Source: Zeimonas arvi | GTDB taxonomy: Bacteria; Pseudomonadota; Gammaproteobacteria; Burkholderiales; Burkholderiaceae_E | DNA: 64,000 bases | NCBI RefSeq assembly: GCF_008039575.1 | Contig: NZ_VDUY01000008.1 | Location: forward strand, 62,001 to 126,000 | Direction: 5' to 3' | Part shown: one piece after another, positions 8,733 to 16,331 of the stretch | How the letters are laid out: each line of letters starts with the position of its first letter | How positions within the stretch are numbered: the stretch's first letter is position 1 | Made by a program: the position numbers and the translations under genes | Notes under the pieces: generated by a model | The model's database searches: none | The model's input: only the letters and a program-made list of their open reading frames with translations | What the model was told of the DNA's origin: nothing

Positions 8733-9777
8733 GCTTCCTGGCGATCTGCCGCGCCAGCCCGATGGCGGCCGTGGCCCACGTCGCCAGCGCCACCGGCAGG
8801 AAGACCTCCGGCACCCAGTGCAGGAACTCGAAGCCCATGGCCTCGGCCATCTCGCGGGTGCTTGCGGCATACATGCCCAGCGGGAAGATCGCGCCCCAGT
8901 AGAGCGGGTCGTAGCGCAGCGGATGGCGCTTGTAGACGTAGCGCCAGCAGGCGAGCACCAGCAGCATCGGGATCCACCAGGTGCCGGTGGCCCAGTAGAA
9001 CACGGTGAACCCCTTCAGGAAGGGCAGCAGCGATTGCAGGAAGGGGGCGTCGGGCGCGTTGTGGATGAGCAGCGAGCCGGCGAGCGTCGAGATCGCCATC
9101 GCGCCCATGTTGATCCAGTAGGGCGGCGCCAGGTCGCCCGGCGAAAAGCGGAAGAAGGTGTAGCGGTAGAAGATCAGCGACATCATCCAGATGTAGAGCA
9201 TGCCGCCCCACAGCCACATCGACAGCGCGAAGAAGTTCAGTTCCAGCCGCCAGGGCTGGCCGATGCGGGCGGCGATCAGTGCGCCGAGCACCGCGAGCGA
9301 TTGGGTGGCCACCACCGCCAGCAGCCAGCCGCCGCTGATGCCGCGGTCGAGCGGTGGCTTGTCTTCCTTGATCGTGAAGGCGGCGAACACGGTGTAGGTG
9401 AGCAGCAGCCAGAGCGCGAGCGCGCCGAACCACATTGCCACGCCGGTGCGCAGGTCGTCGGCCAGCAGCGTGAACTCCGAGCCCACGATCGCGGTGCCCG
9501 CCACCATCGTGAAGAAGCCGGGCCCGCGCAGGTGGTCCACCAGGTCCGCAAGGAAGCGGCGGCTGTGCCGCAGCAGCCGGAATGCGGTCAGCGTCCAGAG
9601 CACCAGCCAGGCCGTGACGTCGATGGCGAACATCGGCCGCGCGAGCGCGGCCCAGCCTTGCCGGTGCGCGGCCAGGGCGATGATGCCGGTGGCCATGACC
9701 ATTCCAAAGCTGGCGGGGGACAGATCCGCTGCGCCCTCGGCGATCCGGGCGAGCAGGCCTTGCGAGCGCGTCGCCAT
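8692..9777 (-). CDS. TDT-family (TehA/SLAC1-like) membrane transporter
   Basis: Integral membrane protein of 361 residues with about ten hydrophobic segments. The N-terminal S-P-A-S-F-G-M-V-M-A-T-G-I-I motif and central F-F-x-L-S-M-W-L-W-G are typical of the tellurite-resistance/dicarboxylate transporter (TDT) family, whose members act as anion channels or transport C4-dicarboxylates, malate or sulfite. Substrate cannot be predicted. The gene starts two bases after the stop of the AEC transporter gene, so both are in one operon. The 3' end overlaps hrpA in the opposite direction. Confidence 0.85.
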   Translation of the reverse strand: MATRSQGLLARIAEGAADLSPASFGMVMATGIIALAAHRQGWAALARPMFAIDVTAWLVLWTLTAFRLLRHSRRFLADLVDHLRGPGFFTMVAGTAIVGSEFTLLADDLRTGVAMWFGALALWLLLTYTVFAAFTIKEDKPPLDRGISGGWLLAVVATQSLAVLGALIAARIGQPWRLELNFFALSMWLWGGMLYIWMMSLIFYRYTFFRFSPGDLAPPYWINMGAMAISTLAGSLLIHNAPDAPFLQSLLPFLKGFTVFYWATGTWWIPMLLVLACWRYVYKRHPLRYDPLYWGAIFPLGMYAASTREMAEAMGFEFLHWVPEVFLPVALATWATAAIGLARQIARKLKPAAPPAPSGAA

Positions 9778-9779
9778 GA

Positions 9780-10733
9780 TCAGCGCAACCCCAGCAGCCA
9801 GATCGTCAGGCTGATCGTGAGCACCGAGAGCACGGTGCCGGCCGCGATCGCTGCGCTGATCGCCCCAGTGGGCACGCCGTAACGCTCGGCGATGATGAAG
9901 CTGTTGCTCGCGCCGGGCATGGCCGCGCAGAGCACGCCGATGGCGGCCACGAAGGGGTCGGGACGGAACACAAGGTACAGCGACAGGGCCACTGCCATCG
10001 GGTAGAGCACCAGCTTGGCGGCGACCAGCGCGCCGATCTCGCGGTCGATCCGCAGGCGCTGGCCGCCGAGCGCGGCACCGATCGCGAACAGCGCGCCGGG
10101 TCCCGCCGCGCCGCCCAGCAGCCGGGTGAAGTTGTCGACCACCGAAGGCAGCGACCAGCCGAACACGGAGACCACCAGGCCGGCGGCGATGGCCAGCACC
10201 AGCGGCGAGCGCGCCAGGCTGGCGAACACCGGCACCCAGGGAGAGGCCCGGCTGCCGGCGCCACGCTCCCGGCCGCGCTGCAGCTCCATCAGCACCATGG
10301 ACAGGATCACGATGACCACGATGTCCAGGATGATCGTCAGTGCCACCGTGGGCAGCGCCTTGGCGCTGACCTCGGCGATCAGCGCGATGCCCAGGTAGCC
10401 GATGTTGCCGTGGGTGATGTGCAGCGACAGCGCTGCGGCATGCGCGCCGTCGGCGGGCGGTCCGCCCAGCCGGCCCCGCCGGGCCATCCGGTAGACGAAC
10501 AGGTAGGCGCCGAGCGCCGCGAGGACGTAGCCGATCGTGTAGCGCCAGTCGATCAGTTCGCCGATCGGGCGCAGCGCCACGACCCGGAACAGCATCGCCG
10601 GCAGCGCGAAGCGGAACACGAAGGCATTGATGCCTTCGACCGCCTTCTCGGGCAGCATTCGTCGGCCCGCCGCGACATAGCCGCAGAAGACCAGCGCGAA
10701 CACCGGCAGGGTGACTTCGAGGACCGCGAGCAT
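9780..10733 (-). CDS. AEC-family transporter (auxin efflux carrier / MdcF-like)
   Basis: A 317-residue membrane protein with the two halves of five hydrophobic helices that define the auxin efflux carrier (AEC) family. Visible features are the N-terminal P-V-F-A-L-V-F-C-G-Y segment, F-V-F-R-F-A-L-P-A-M-L-F near 38, and the C-terminal A-A-M-P-G-A-S-N-S-F-I-I-A. Bacterial members export or import malonate, malate or other organic acids. It is first in a two-gene operon with the TDT transporter. Its start at 10733 faces the divergent beta-propeller gene. Confidence 0.88.
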   Translation of the reverse strand: MLAVLEVTLPVFALVFCGYVAAGRRMLPEKAVEGINAFVFRFALPAMLFRVVALRPIGELIDWRYTIGYVLAALGAYLFVYRMARRGRLGGPPADGAHAAALSLHITHGNIGYLGIALIAEVSAKALPTVALTIILDIVVIVILSMVLMELQRGRERGAGSRASPWVPVFASLARSPLVLAIAAGLVVSVFGWSLPSVVDNFTRLLGGAAGPGALFAIGAALGGQRLRIDREIGALVAAKLVLYPMAVALSLYLVFRPDPFVAAIGVLCAAMPGASNSFIIAERYGVPTGAISAAIAAGTVLSVLTISLTIWLLGLR

Positions 10734-10786
10734 GGCCCCCGAAGTGTATGCCGGTGTGGCATGATCTTCGGCCCGTTACGTTCCGG

Positions 10787-11917
10787 ATGTCTGTCCAGAT
10801 GGCGCTCTCCGGTTCCCTCCGATTCCGTTCCCCCCGCAAGCGCGTTCCCCCTGCCGGGCGCCGGCGCGCGCTCGCCGGCGCGCTGGCCGCCGCTTCGCTG
10901 CTGCCCGCCGCTTCGCTTCTGGCCGGCGCCGTCGGGCCGCGCGCGGCCTGGGCCAATGCGGCCGCGGCCGGCGCCGCGTCAGCAGGGCCGGCGCCGGCGA
11001 GCCCGTCGTCCGACTTGCCGCCCCTCTTCGTGCTGAACTCGCGTGACGCGAACGTCTCGCGGATCGACCGCAGGGCGCTGACCGAGGTCGAGCGCATCCC
11101 GGTCGGCAAGGAGCCGCATCACCTGTACCCCACGCCGGACGGCAGGTCGCTGATCGTGGCCAATGCGGTCAGCGACGAGCTGCACTACTTCGATCCGCTC
11201 ACCGGCGCGCTTCAGAAGCGCGTCCCCGGCATTCCGGATCCCTACCAGATCGGGTTCTCGCCGGACAGCCGCTGGTTCGCGGTGGCGGCGCTGCGGCTCG
11301 ACCGGGTCGACCTCTACCGCCACGAGCAGGGCGGGCTGCAGCCGGCGCGGCAGATCTCCTTGCCCAAGGCGCCCAGCCACCTCTGGTTCTCGGCCGACAG
11401 CGCCACGGTCTTCGTCACGCTGCAGGAGAGCGACGAGATCGCCGCGATCGACGTGGCGCGCGGCGAACTCCTCTGGAAGCTGCCCACCGGCCGGCAGCCG
11501 GCCGGCATCGTGGTCACCCCGGACGACCGCCGGCTGATGGTGGGTGCGATGGGCGAGGACTACGTTCACGTCATCGACTGGCGGAGCCGGGAGACGGTGG
11601 CCCGCATCGTCACCGGCAAGGGCGCGCACAATTTCCGCGGGCTGGGCGATGGCCGTCACCTGTTCGTGTCCAATCGTGTGGACAACACGATTTCCATCGT
11701 CGACATGCAGGCGCTTTCCGTCGTGGGCGCCATCCCGGTGCCGGGCGGTCCCGATTGCATGGACGTCACCGCCGACGGCCGCGAGCTCTGGGTTACCACC
11801 CGCTGGGCCAAGCGGGTTGCGGTGGTCGACCTGACCCAGCGCAAGGTGGTGCGCACGATTCCGGTCGGGCGCTCGCCGCACGGGCTGTACCTGCACGACC
11901 GGGCGCCCTTGCTCTGA
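10787..11917 (+). CDS. Exported YncE-like beta-propeller protein
   Basis: Repeated 40-45-residue blades of the YVTN/cytochrome-cd1-like type fill the mature part, for example R-I-P-V-G-K-E-P-H-H, V-T-P-D-D-R-R-L and R-T-I-P-V-G-R-S-P-H-G-L. The N-terminus has an Arg-rich region with R-R-R-A-L-A-G, then an Ala/Leu hydrophobic stretch ending near A-W-A, consistent with Sec or Tat export. Such proteins are periplasmic scaffolds or PQQ/quinone-linked accessory factors. The stop is certain; in-frame ATGs at 10748, 10787 and 10799 compete and none has a clear ribosome site. The next gene starts five bases after the stop. Confidence 0.78.
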   Translation: MSVQMALSGSLRFRSPRKRVPPAGRRRALAGALAAASLLPAASLLAGAVGPRAAWANAAAAGAASAGPAPASPSSDLPPLFVLNSRDANVSRIDRRALTEVERIPVGKEPHHLYPTPDGRSLIVANAVSDELHYFDPLTGALQKRVPGIPDPYQIGFSPDSRWFAVAALRLDRVDLYRHEQGGLQPARQISLPKAPSHLWFSADSATVFVTLQESDEIAAIDVARGELLWKLPTGRQPAGIVVTPDDRRLMVGAMGEDYVHVIDWRSRETVARIVTGKGAHNFRGLGDGRHLFVSNRVDNTISIVDMQALSVVGAIPVPGGPDCMDVTADGRELWVTTRWAKRVAVVDLTQRKVVRTIPVGRSPHGLYLHDRAPLL

Positions 11918-11922
11918 TCTCC

Positions 11923-12729
11923 ATGGCCGCGACGTCGCGACGAGAGACTCGCTTGCGGGCGGGCAGGGCGGGAGGCGCGCTGGCAGTGGCCGTTGCGCTG
12001 GCCGGCGCCGTTTCGTCGTCCGCCGCAGCCTGCCTCGGCACCGTCTACCTGACCTTCGACACCGGCAACATGCGCGATGCCGAGCGGATCGCCGCCACGC
12101 TGGCGCGGCACGACGTGCGCGCCACCTTCTTCCTGGCCAACGAGCGCACCACGCGCGGCGACCACGCACTGGACGACGGCTGGCGCGACTGGTGGCGGGC
12201 CCGGGCGGCCGAGGGCCATGCCTTCGGCTCGCACACCATGGACCACGTGTACTTCGCCGGCATGGCCGGCGGCCGGGCGCGGGCGAAGCCGCAGTTCGGC
12301 GAGCGGGCCGGGCGCGAGCAGCGCTGGGGTGCCGGCGAGGTCTGCGCCGAGATCGGCCGGGTCGATGCGCGCTTTCGCGAGCTGGCCGGACGGCCGCTCG
12401 ATGCGATCTGGCGCGCGCCGGGCGGGCGCCTGCCGAGGCCGGTCGAGCGCTTCGCGTCGGATTGCGGCTGGTCGCACGTGCCCTGGACGCCGGCCGGCTT
12501 CCTGGGCGACGAACTGCCCTCGGAGAAGTTCCCCAACGAGCGCTTGCTCGCGCAGCAGCTGAAGGCCATCGGCGACGGCGACATCCTGCTCGCGCACCTT
12601 GGCATCTGGTCGCGCAAGGAGCCCTACGCGCCGATGCTCGACCCGCTGATCGCGGGGCTCAAGGCCAGGGGGCTGTGTTTCGCGACGATCCCGGAGCACC
12701 CGCGCTGGCGGGCGGCGGGAGAAAGGTGA
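11923..12729 (+). CDS. Exported polysaccharide deacetylase-family protein
   Basis: A signal-peptide-like N-terminus (A-V-A-V-A-L-A-G-A-V-S-S-S-A-A-A) precedes an NodB-type domain. Motif 1 reads L-T-F-D-T-G-N, and the zinc-binding S-H-T-M-D-H motif is intact. R-A-P-G-G-R-L-P and a terminal I-L-L-A-H-L-G-I correspond to motifs 3 and 5. Family members remove acetyl groups from peptidoglycan or polysaccharides. The second Asp of the usual T-F-D-D-G motif is Thr here. The start at 11923 follows the propeller gene directly, and the next gene is 7 bases downstream, so this is an operon. Confidence 0.82.
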   Translation: MAATSRRETRLRAGRAGGALAVAVALAGAVSSSAAACLGTVYLTFDTGNMRDAERIAATLARHDVRATFFLANERTTRGDHALDDGWRDWWRARAAEGHAFGSHTMDHVYFAGMAGGRARAKPQFGERAGREQRWGAGEVCAEIGRVDARFRELAGRPLDAIWRAPGGRLPRPVERFASDCGWSHVPWTPAGFLGDELPSEKFPNERLLAQQLKAIGDGDILLAHLGIWSRKEPYAPMLDPLIAGLKARGLCFATIPEHPRWRAAGER

Positions 12730-12736
12730 GGCGAGG

Positions 12737-13693
12737 ATGTTCGAGACGGTGTCCGGCTGGATGATCGAGTTCGTGGCCGCGTTGCAGCAGTGGATCTTCG
12801 AGGGTTTCGTGCAGCCGCTGCTGTTCGCCGTGGGGCTGATGCGCTGGCAGGAGGACGCCTTCGACGCCACCGAGTGGTTCGTGATCGGTGTGCTCGAGGT
12901 CGGCCTGCTCGCCCTGCTGCTGGGCGGCGCGCAACGCCTGTGGCCGGCCGAGCCGATGACCGACCGCAGCGCGGTGCGCACCGACATCCTGTACACGTTG
13001 CTGCACCGGCTGGGTGCGATCCCGGTCGCGGTCTTCTTCCTGGTCACGCCGCTCTTCGACGCGCTCGAGGCCTGGCTTCGGCTCGCCGGCTTCTCGCGGC
13101 TGAACCTCGAAACGCTTCTGCCCTGGCTGGACGGCCGCCCGTTGATGGCCTTCCTGGCCTACCTGATCGTGCTCGATGCGGCCGATTACCTGATCCACCG
13201 CGCCCAGCACACCTGGCGCTGGTGGTGGACGCTGCACGCGGTGCACCACAGCCAGCGCCAGATGACCTTCTGGAGCGACAACCGCAACCACCTGCTCGAC
13301 GACCTGATCCGCGACGGCCTGCTGGCCCTGCTCGCGATCGCGATCGGCGTGGCACCCGGCCAGTTCGTGGCCCTGGTCGTGGTGTCGCGCGTGCTGCAGA
13401 GCCTGCAGCACGCCAACCTGCGCTGGCGCTTCGGCGCCGTCGGCGAGCGCCTGCTGGTGAGCCCCTCGTTCCACCGCCGCCACCACGCGATCGGCGTGGG
13501 TCACGAGGGGCGCCGGCATGGCTGTAACTTCGCGGTGCTGTTCCCGATCTGGGACGTTCTCGGCGGCACTGCCGACTTCCGGCCGGGCTGGGTGCCCACC
13601 GGCATCCGCGACCAGCTCGAGGGCCGGGACTACGGGCGTGGCTTCTGGTCGCAGCAGTGGCTCGCGCTGCGGCGCTGGGCCGGGCGGGCATAG
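12737..13693 (+). CDS. Sterol desaturase / fatty acid hydroxylase-family membrane protein
   Basis: Di-iron integral membrane oxygenase family. Histidine boxes are visible in order: H-R-A-Q-H near 154, H-A-V-H-H near 168 and H-R-R-H-H near 246. Several hydrophobic segments (about 15-35, 50-70, 90-115, 135-150, 195-220) anchor it. Substrate may be a lipid, carotenoid or hopanoid-like compound, which the sequence does not say. The 318-residue length is normal. It follows the deacetylase gene after 7 bases with GGTGAGG upstream of the ATG. Confidence 0.85.
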   Translation: MFETVSGWMIEFVAALQQWIFEGFVQPLLFAVGLMRWQEDAFDATEWFVIGVLEVGLLALLLGGAQRLWPAEPMTDRSAVRTDILYTLLHRLGAIPVAVFFLVTPLFDALEAWLRLAGFSRLNLETLLPWLDGRPLMAFLAYLIVLDAADYLIHRAQHTWRWWWTLHAVHHSQRQMTFWSDNRNHLLDDLIRDGLLALLAIAIGVAPGQFVALVVVSRVLQSLQHANLRWRFGAVGERLLVSPSFHRRHHAIGVGHEGRRHGCNFAVLFPIWDVLGGTADFRPGWVPTGIRDQLEGRDYGRGFWSQQWLALRRWAGRA

Positions 13694-13711
13694 GGGGCCG
13701 CGAGCGGACGC

Positions 13712-13750
13712 ACCGGCGCGCCCGGATCGAGCGCGTCCGGGCGCGCCGGT
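13712..13750 (+). repeat. 15-bp perfect inverted repeat before the EI24 gene
   Basis: ACCGGCGCGCCCGGA (13712-13726) is repeated inverted at 13736-13750 with a nine-base loop. No T-run follows on the plus strand, and the ATG of the next gene is only 12 bases away with TATCAT and no Shine-Dalgarno sequence between. It could be a transcript-end structure for the desaturase gene or a leader hairpin for the next gene. Confidence 0.65.
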
Positions 13751-13762
13751 ATCATCGTCGTC

Positions 13763-14512
13763 ATGCAAAGAGTGCTGAAGGCCTTCGGCCGTTCGATCGC
13801 GAGCCAGCTGCATCCGAAGATGCTGGGGCTGCTGGTGCTGCCCTTCGTGGTGTCCCTGCTGTTCTGGATCCTGGCCGCGTGGCTGGTCTGGACGCCGCTC
13901 ACCGACTGGCTCGCCGCCGCCCTGTTCGAGGGGGGCTGGCTGGGCAGTTTCTACGGCTGGGCGCAGGGCATCGGCCTGGGCGGCATCCGCGACTGGATTC
14001 CGGCGCTCATCGCGCTGCTGCTGGTGGTGCCGGCCAGCTGGGTGACCGCCATCGCGATCGTCTCGGTGTTCGCGATGCCGCTGGTCATGCGCTTCCTGGT
14101 CGCGCGCGACTACCCGGGCGTGGTCCGGCAGGGTACCGGCTCGCCGCTGCCGGGCCTGCTGAACGTGCTGGTCGCGATCCCGCTGTTCGCCGTCGGCTAC
14201 CTGCTCACGTTGCCGCTGTGGCTGATCCCACCGCTGGCGCTGGTGGTGCCCTGGTTCTGGTGGAGCTGGCTCACCGCCCGGGTCATGCGGATGGACAGCC
14301 TGGTCGAATACGCCGACCCCGGCGAGCGTCTCGCGATCGAGGCGCGCTACCGCAAGGAGTACCTGCTGCTGGCGATGCTCGTCAGCGCGCTGAACCTGGT
14401 GCCGCCGCTCTTCCTGGTCACGCCGGTGCTGTCGGCGCTGGCCTTCGGCCACTACTCGCTGGCCATGCTCGCCGAACGGCGCGCGGCGCCGCCGGTGCTC
14501 GCCCGGCCCTGA
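13763..14512 (+). CDS. EI24-domain (CysZ-like) membrane protein
   Basis: The 249-residue product has an amphipathic start (M-Q-R-V-L-K-A-F-G-R-S) followed by long hydrophobic segments at about 20-50, 75-105, 135-170 and 200-235, the pattern of the EI24/CysZ Pfam family. CysZ takes up sulfate in enterobacteria, but many betaproteobacterial members have no known substrate. No Shine-Dalgarno sequence precedes the ATG; a perfect hairpin lies immediately upstream. Confidence 0.8.
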   Translation: MQRVLKAFGRSIASQLHPKMLGLLVLPFVVSLLFWILAAWLVWTPLTDWLAAALFEGGWLGSFYGWAQGIGLGGIRDWIPALIALLLVVPASWVTAIAIVSVFAMPLVMRFLVARDYPGVVRQGTGSPLPGLLNVLVAIPLFAVGYLLTLPLWLIPPLALVVPWFWWSWLTARVMRMDSLVEYADPGERLAIEARYRKEYLLLAMLVSALNLVPPLFLVTPVLSALAFGHYSLAMLAERRAAPPVLARP

Positions 14513-14550
14513 GCCACGCCGCACGACCCATCCTCGAACCCGGAACCCTC

Positions 14551-15330
14551 ATGAACTTCGGACTGATCGTCATCGGCGACGAGATCCTGTCGGGCAAGCG
14601 ACAGGACAAGCACTTTCCCAAGGTGGTCGAACTGCTCGCGGCGAGGGGGCTTCAGCTGTCCTGGGCCGAGTACGTCGGCGACGATCGCGAGCGCCTGGTG
14701 TCCACGCTGCGGCGCAGTTTCGATTCCGGGGACGCGGTGTTCTCCTGCGGCGGCATCGGCGCCACGCCCGACGATCACACGCGCCAGGCGGCCGGCATCG
14801 CGCTGGGACTGGCGCTCGAGCTGCACCCCGAGGCGGCCTGCCTGATCGCCCAGCGCACCGCCGAGATGGCCGCCGAGGGGCGCGGCAGCGCCGACATGAG
14901 CCTGCCGGAAAACCGGCAGCGGCTGAAGATGGGCGAGTTCCCGGCCGGCGCGGGGATCATCCCCAACCTTTACAACCGGATTCCCGGTTTCGAGATCCGC
15001 AAGCACTTCTTCGTGCCGGGTTTTCCGGTCATGGCCTGGCCGATGATCGAGTGGGTGCTCGACAACCGCTTCGCCGACCTGTTCCACCGGGAGCGGCGGG
15101 CCGAGCGCTCCTTCCTGGCGTTCGAATTGCCCGAATCCGTGGTCACCCCGCTGCTCGAGGAGATCGAGCGCGACTTCCCGGGCATCCGGGTGTTCAGCCT
15201 GCCGTCGGTGGGCGACGACGGTAGCCGCAGGCACATCGAGCTGGGGGTCAAGGGGCCGGAGCACCTGGTGGCGCCGGCCTTCGAGCGGCTGGAGGCGGGC
15301 ACCCGGGCACTGGGCGCCGAGATCGGCTGA
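14551..15330 (+). CDS. CinA N-terminal / MoaB-Mog-type domain protein
   Basis: A stand-alone molybdopterin-binding (MoCF_biosynth) domain like the N-terminal half of CinA: F-G-L-I-V-I-G-D-E-I-L-S-G-K-R-x-D-K-H at the start and F-S-C-G-G-I-G-A-T-P-D-D-H-T near 70. CinA-type proteins act in nicotinamide-nucleotide metabolism or, historically, competence; the deamidase domain of full CinA is absent in this 259-residue protein, as in many proteobacteria. The ATG at 14551 lies 38 bases after the EI24 stop. Confidence 0.88.
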   Translation: MNFGLIVIGDEILSGKRQDKHFPKVVELLAARGLQLSWAEYVGDDRERLVSTLRRSFDSGDAVFSCGGIGATPDDHTRQAAGIALGLALELHPEAACLIAQRTAEMAAEGRGSADMSLPENRQRLKMGEFPAGAGIIPNLYNRIPGFEIRKHFFVPGFPVMAWPMIEWVLDNRFADLFHRERRAERSFLAFELPESVVTPLLEEIERDFPGIRVFSLPSVGDDGSRRHIELGVKGPEHLVAPAFERLEAGTRALGAEIG

Positions 15331-15429
15331 GGCGCGGCCGGCCAACCCGCGCTGGCGCCGCCGGCCGTCCGGCCGAAGTGCCGGCGCCGCTCGACCGAGA
15401 TGCCGCCGAGAGCTTCGCGATCTTTCGAT

Positions 15430-15452
15430 AATGTTCGTCAATGACGAACATT
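15430..15452. promoter_or_regulatory. Perfect 23-bp inverted repeat, probable IclR operator
   Basis: Two 11-base arms (AATGTTCGTCA and its exact inverse TGACGAACATT) flank a single base. The element sits five bases upstream of a -35-like hexamer and 63 bases before the IclR-type gene. Its symmetry and position suit binding by that regulator as a dimer or tetramer, for autoregulation and control of the downstream oxidoreductase. Confidence 0.75.
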
Positions 15453-15456
15453 CGTC

Positions 15457-15485
15457 TTGTTCCGTCTGGCCGGGCGCGTCATACT
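15457..15485 (+). promoter_or_regulatory. Putative sigma-70 promoter of the IclR-ferredoxin oxidoreductase operon
   Basis: TTGTTC at 15457-15462 and CATACT at 15480-15485 are separated by 17 bases. Transcription would begin about 25 bases before the IclR ATG at 15515. The inverted repeat lies just upstream of the -35 box. Confidence 0.45.
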
Positions 15486-15514
15486 CGGGTCTTCCTTGAC
15501 ATGGAACGACGCGG

Positions 15515-16273
15515 ATGCGCCAGATCGTCGACAAGATCGGCACGATCCTGTCCCTATTTTCCTTCGATCGCACCGAGCTGGGCGTCACCGAGCTGTCGAC
15601 CGAGCTGTCCTGGCCCAAGTCGACGGTCAGCGAGATCCTGTCGAGCCTGGCCGGGCAGGGACTGGTCGAGCGCACCCCCCGGGGCCGCTTTCGGCTGGGC
15701 TGGCGCTTCTTCGAGCTCAACCAGATGCTGCTCGAGGCCACGCCCATGGTGCGCGAGGGCCGGCGGGCGATGCAGGAGCTGGTCGAGCGTCATGGCGAGT
15801 CCAGCCACCTGATGGTGCTCGAGCGCCAGCACGCGGTGATCGTCGAGAAGGTGCAGGCCTCGTTGGCCACGCAGATCCTGATGTCGCGCGTCGGCCTGCG
15901 CCAGCCGGCCCACTGCTCGGCCTGCGGCAAGATGCTGCTGGCCTTGCGCCCCTGGGACGAGGTCTTCAGATTGTTCGACAATATCGAACTTAAACCTTTC
16001 ACGCCTGCCACGATCACCGAGCTGCCGGTGCTGCAGCGCGAGCTGGCGGCGATCCGCGAGCGCGACTTCGCCTTCGACCGCGAGGAGATCGTGCCCGGCC
16101 TGACCTGCGTGGCCGCGCCGATCCGCAACGAGGAAGGCAAGGCGATCGCCGCGATGAGCGTCTCGATCCCCACTTATCGCTTCGCCGACGGCGAGGCCGG
16201 CTATGTCGAGATGATCCGCGGCGCCGCGCTGCGGGTCTCGCGCAAGCTGGGCTTCATCGACGGCGCCCGCTGA
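15515..16273 (+). CDS. IclR-family transcriptional regulator
   Basis: A winged helix-turn-helix (about residues 5-65, with S-W-P-K-S-T-V-S-E-I-L-S-S-L as recognition helix) is followed by an IclR effector-binding domain (about 80-245). The effector domain shows H-C-S-A-C-G-K-M-L-L-A and E-I-V-P-G-L-T-C-V-A-A-P-I-R-N, which are the family hallmarks. It lies 59 bases upstream of the indolepyruvate oxidoreductase gene on the same strand and probably controls it, with an aromatic keto acid or related acid as effector by inference. Confidence 0.92.
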   Translation: MRQIVDKIGTILSLFSFDRTELGVTELSTELSWPKSTVSEILSSLAGQGLVERTPRGRFRLGWRFFELNQMLLEATPMVREGRRAMQELVERHGESSHLMVLERQHAVIVEKVQASLATQILMSRVGLRQPAHCSACGKMLLALRPWDEVFRLFDNIELKPFTPATITELPVLQRELAAIRERDFAFDREEIVPGLTCVAAPIRNEEGKAIAAMSVSIPTYRFADGEAGYVEMIRGAALRVSRKLGFIDGAR

Positions 16274-16331
16274 CGGCCCTCCGGGGCGAGCCACCGAACG
16301 ACACGCAACACCCGCAAAGGAGACCCCGACG

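Noticed and set aside
4545-8870. Very long open frame on the strand opposite hrpA
   Set aside because: It is the antisense shadow of a GC-rich gene; motifs, codon bias and length all support hrpA instead.
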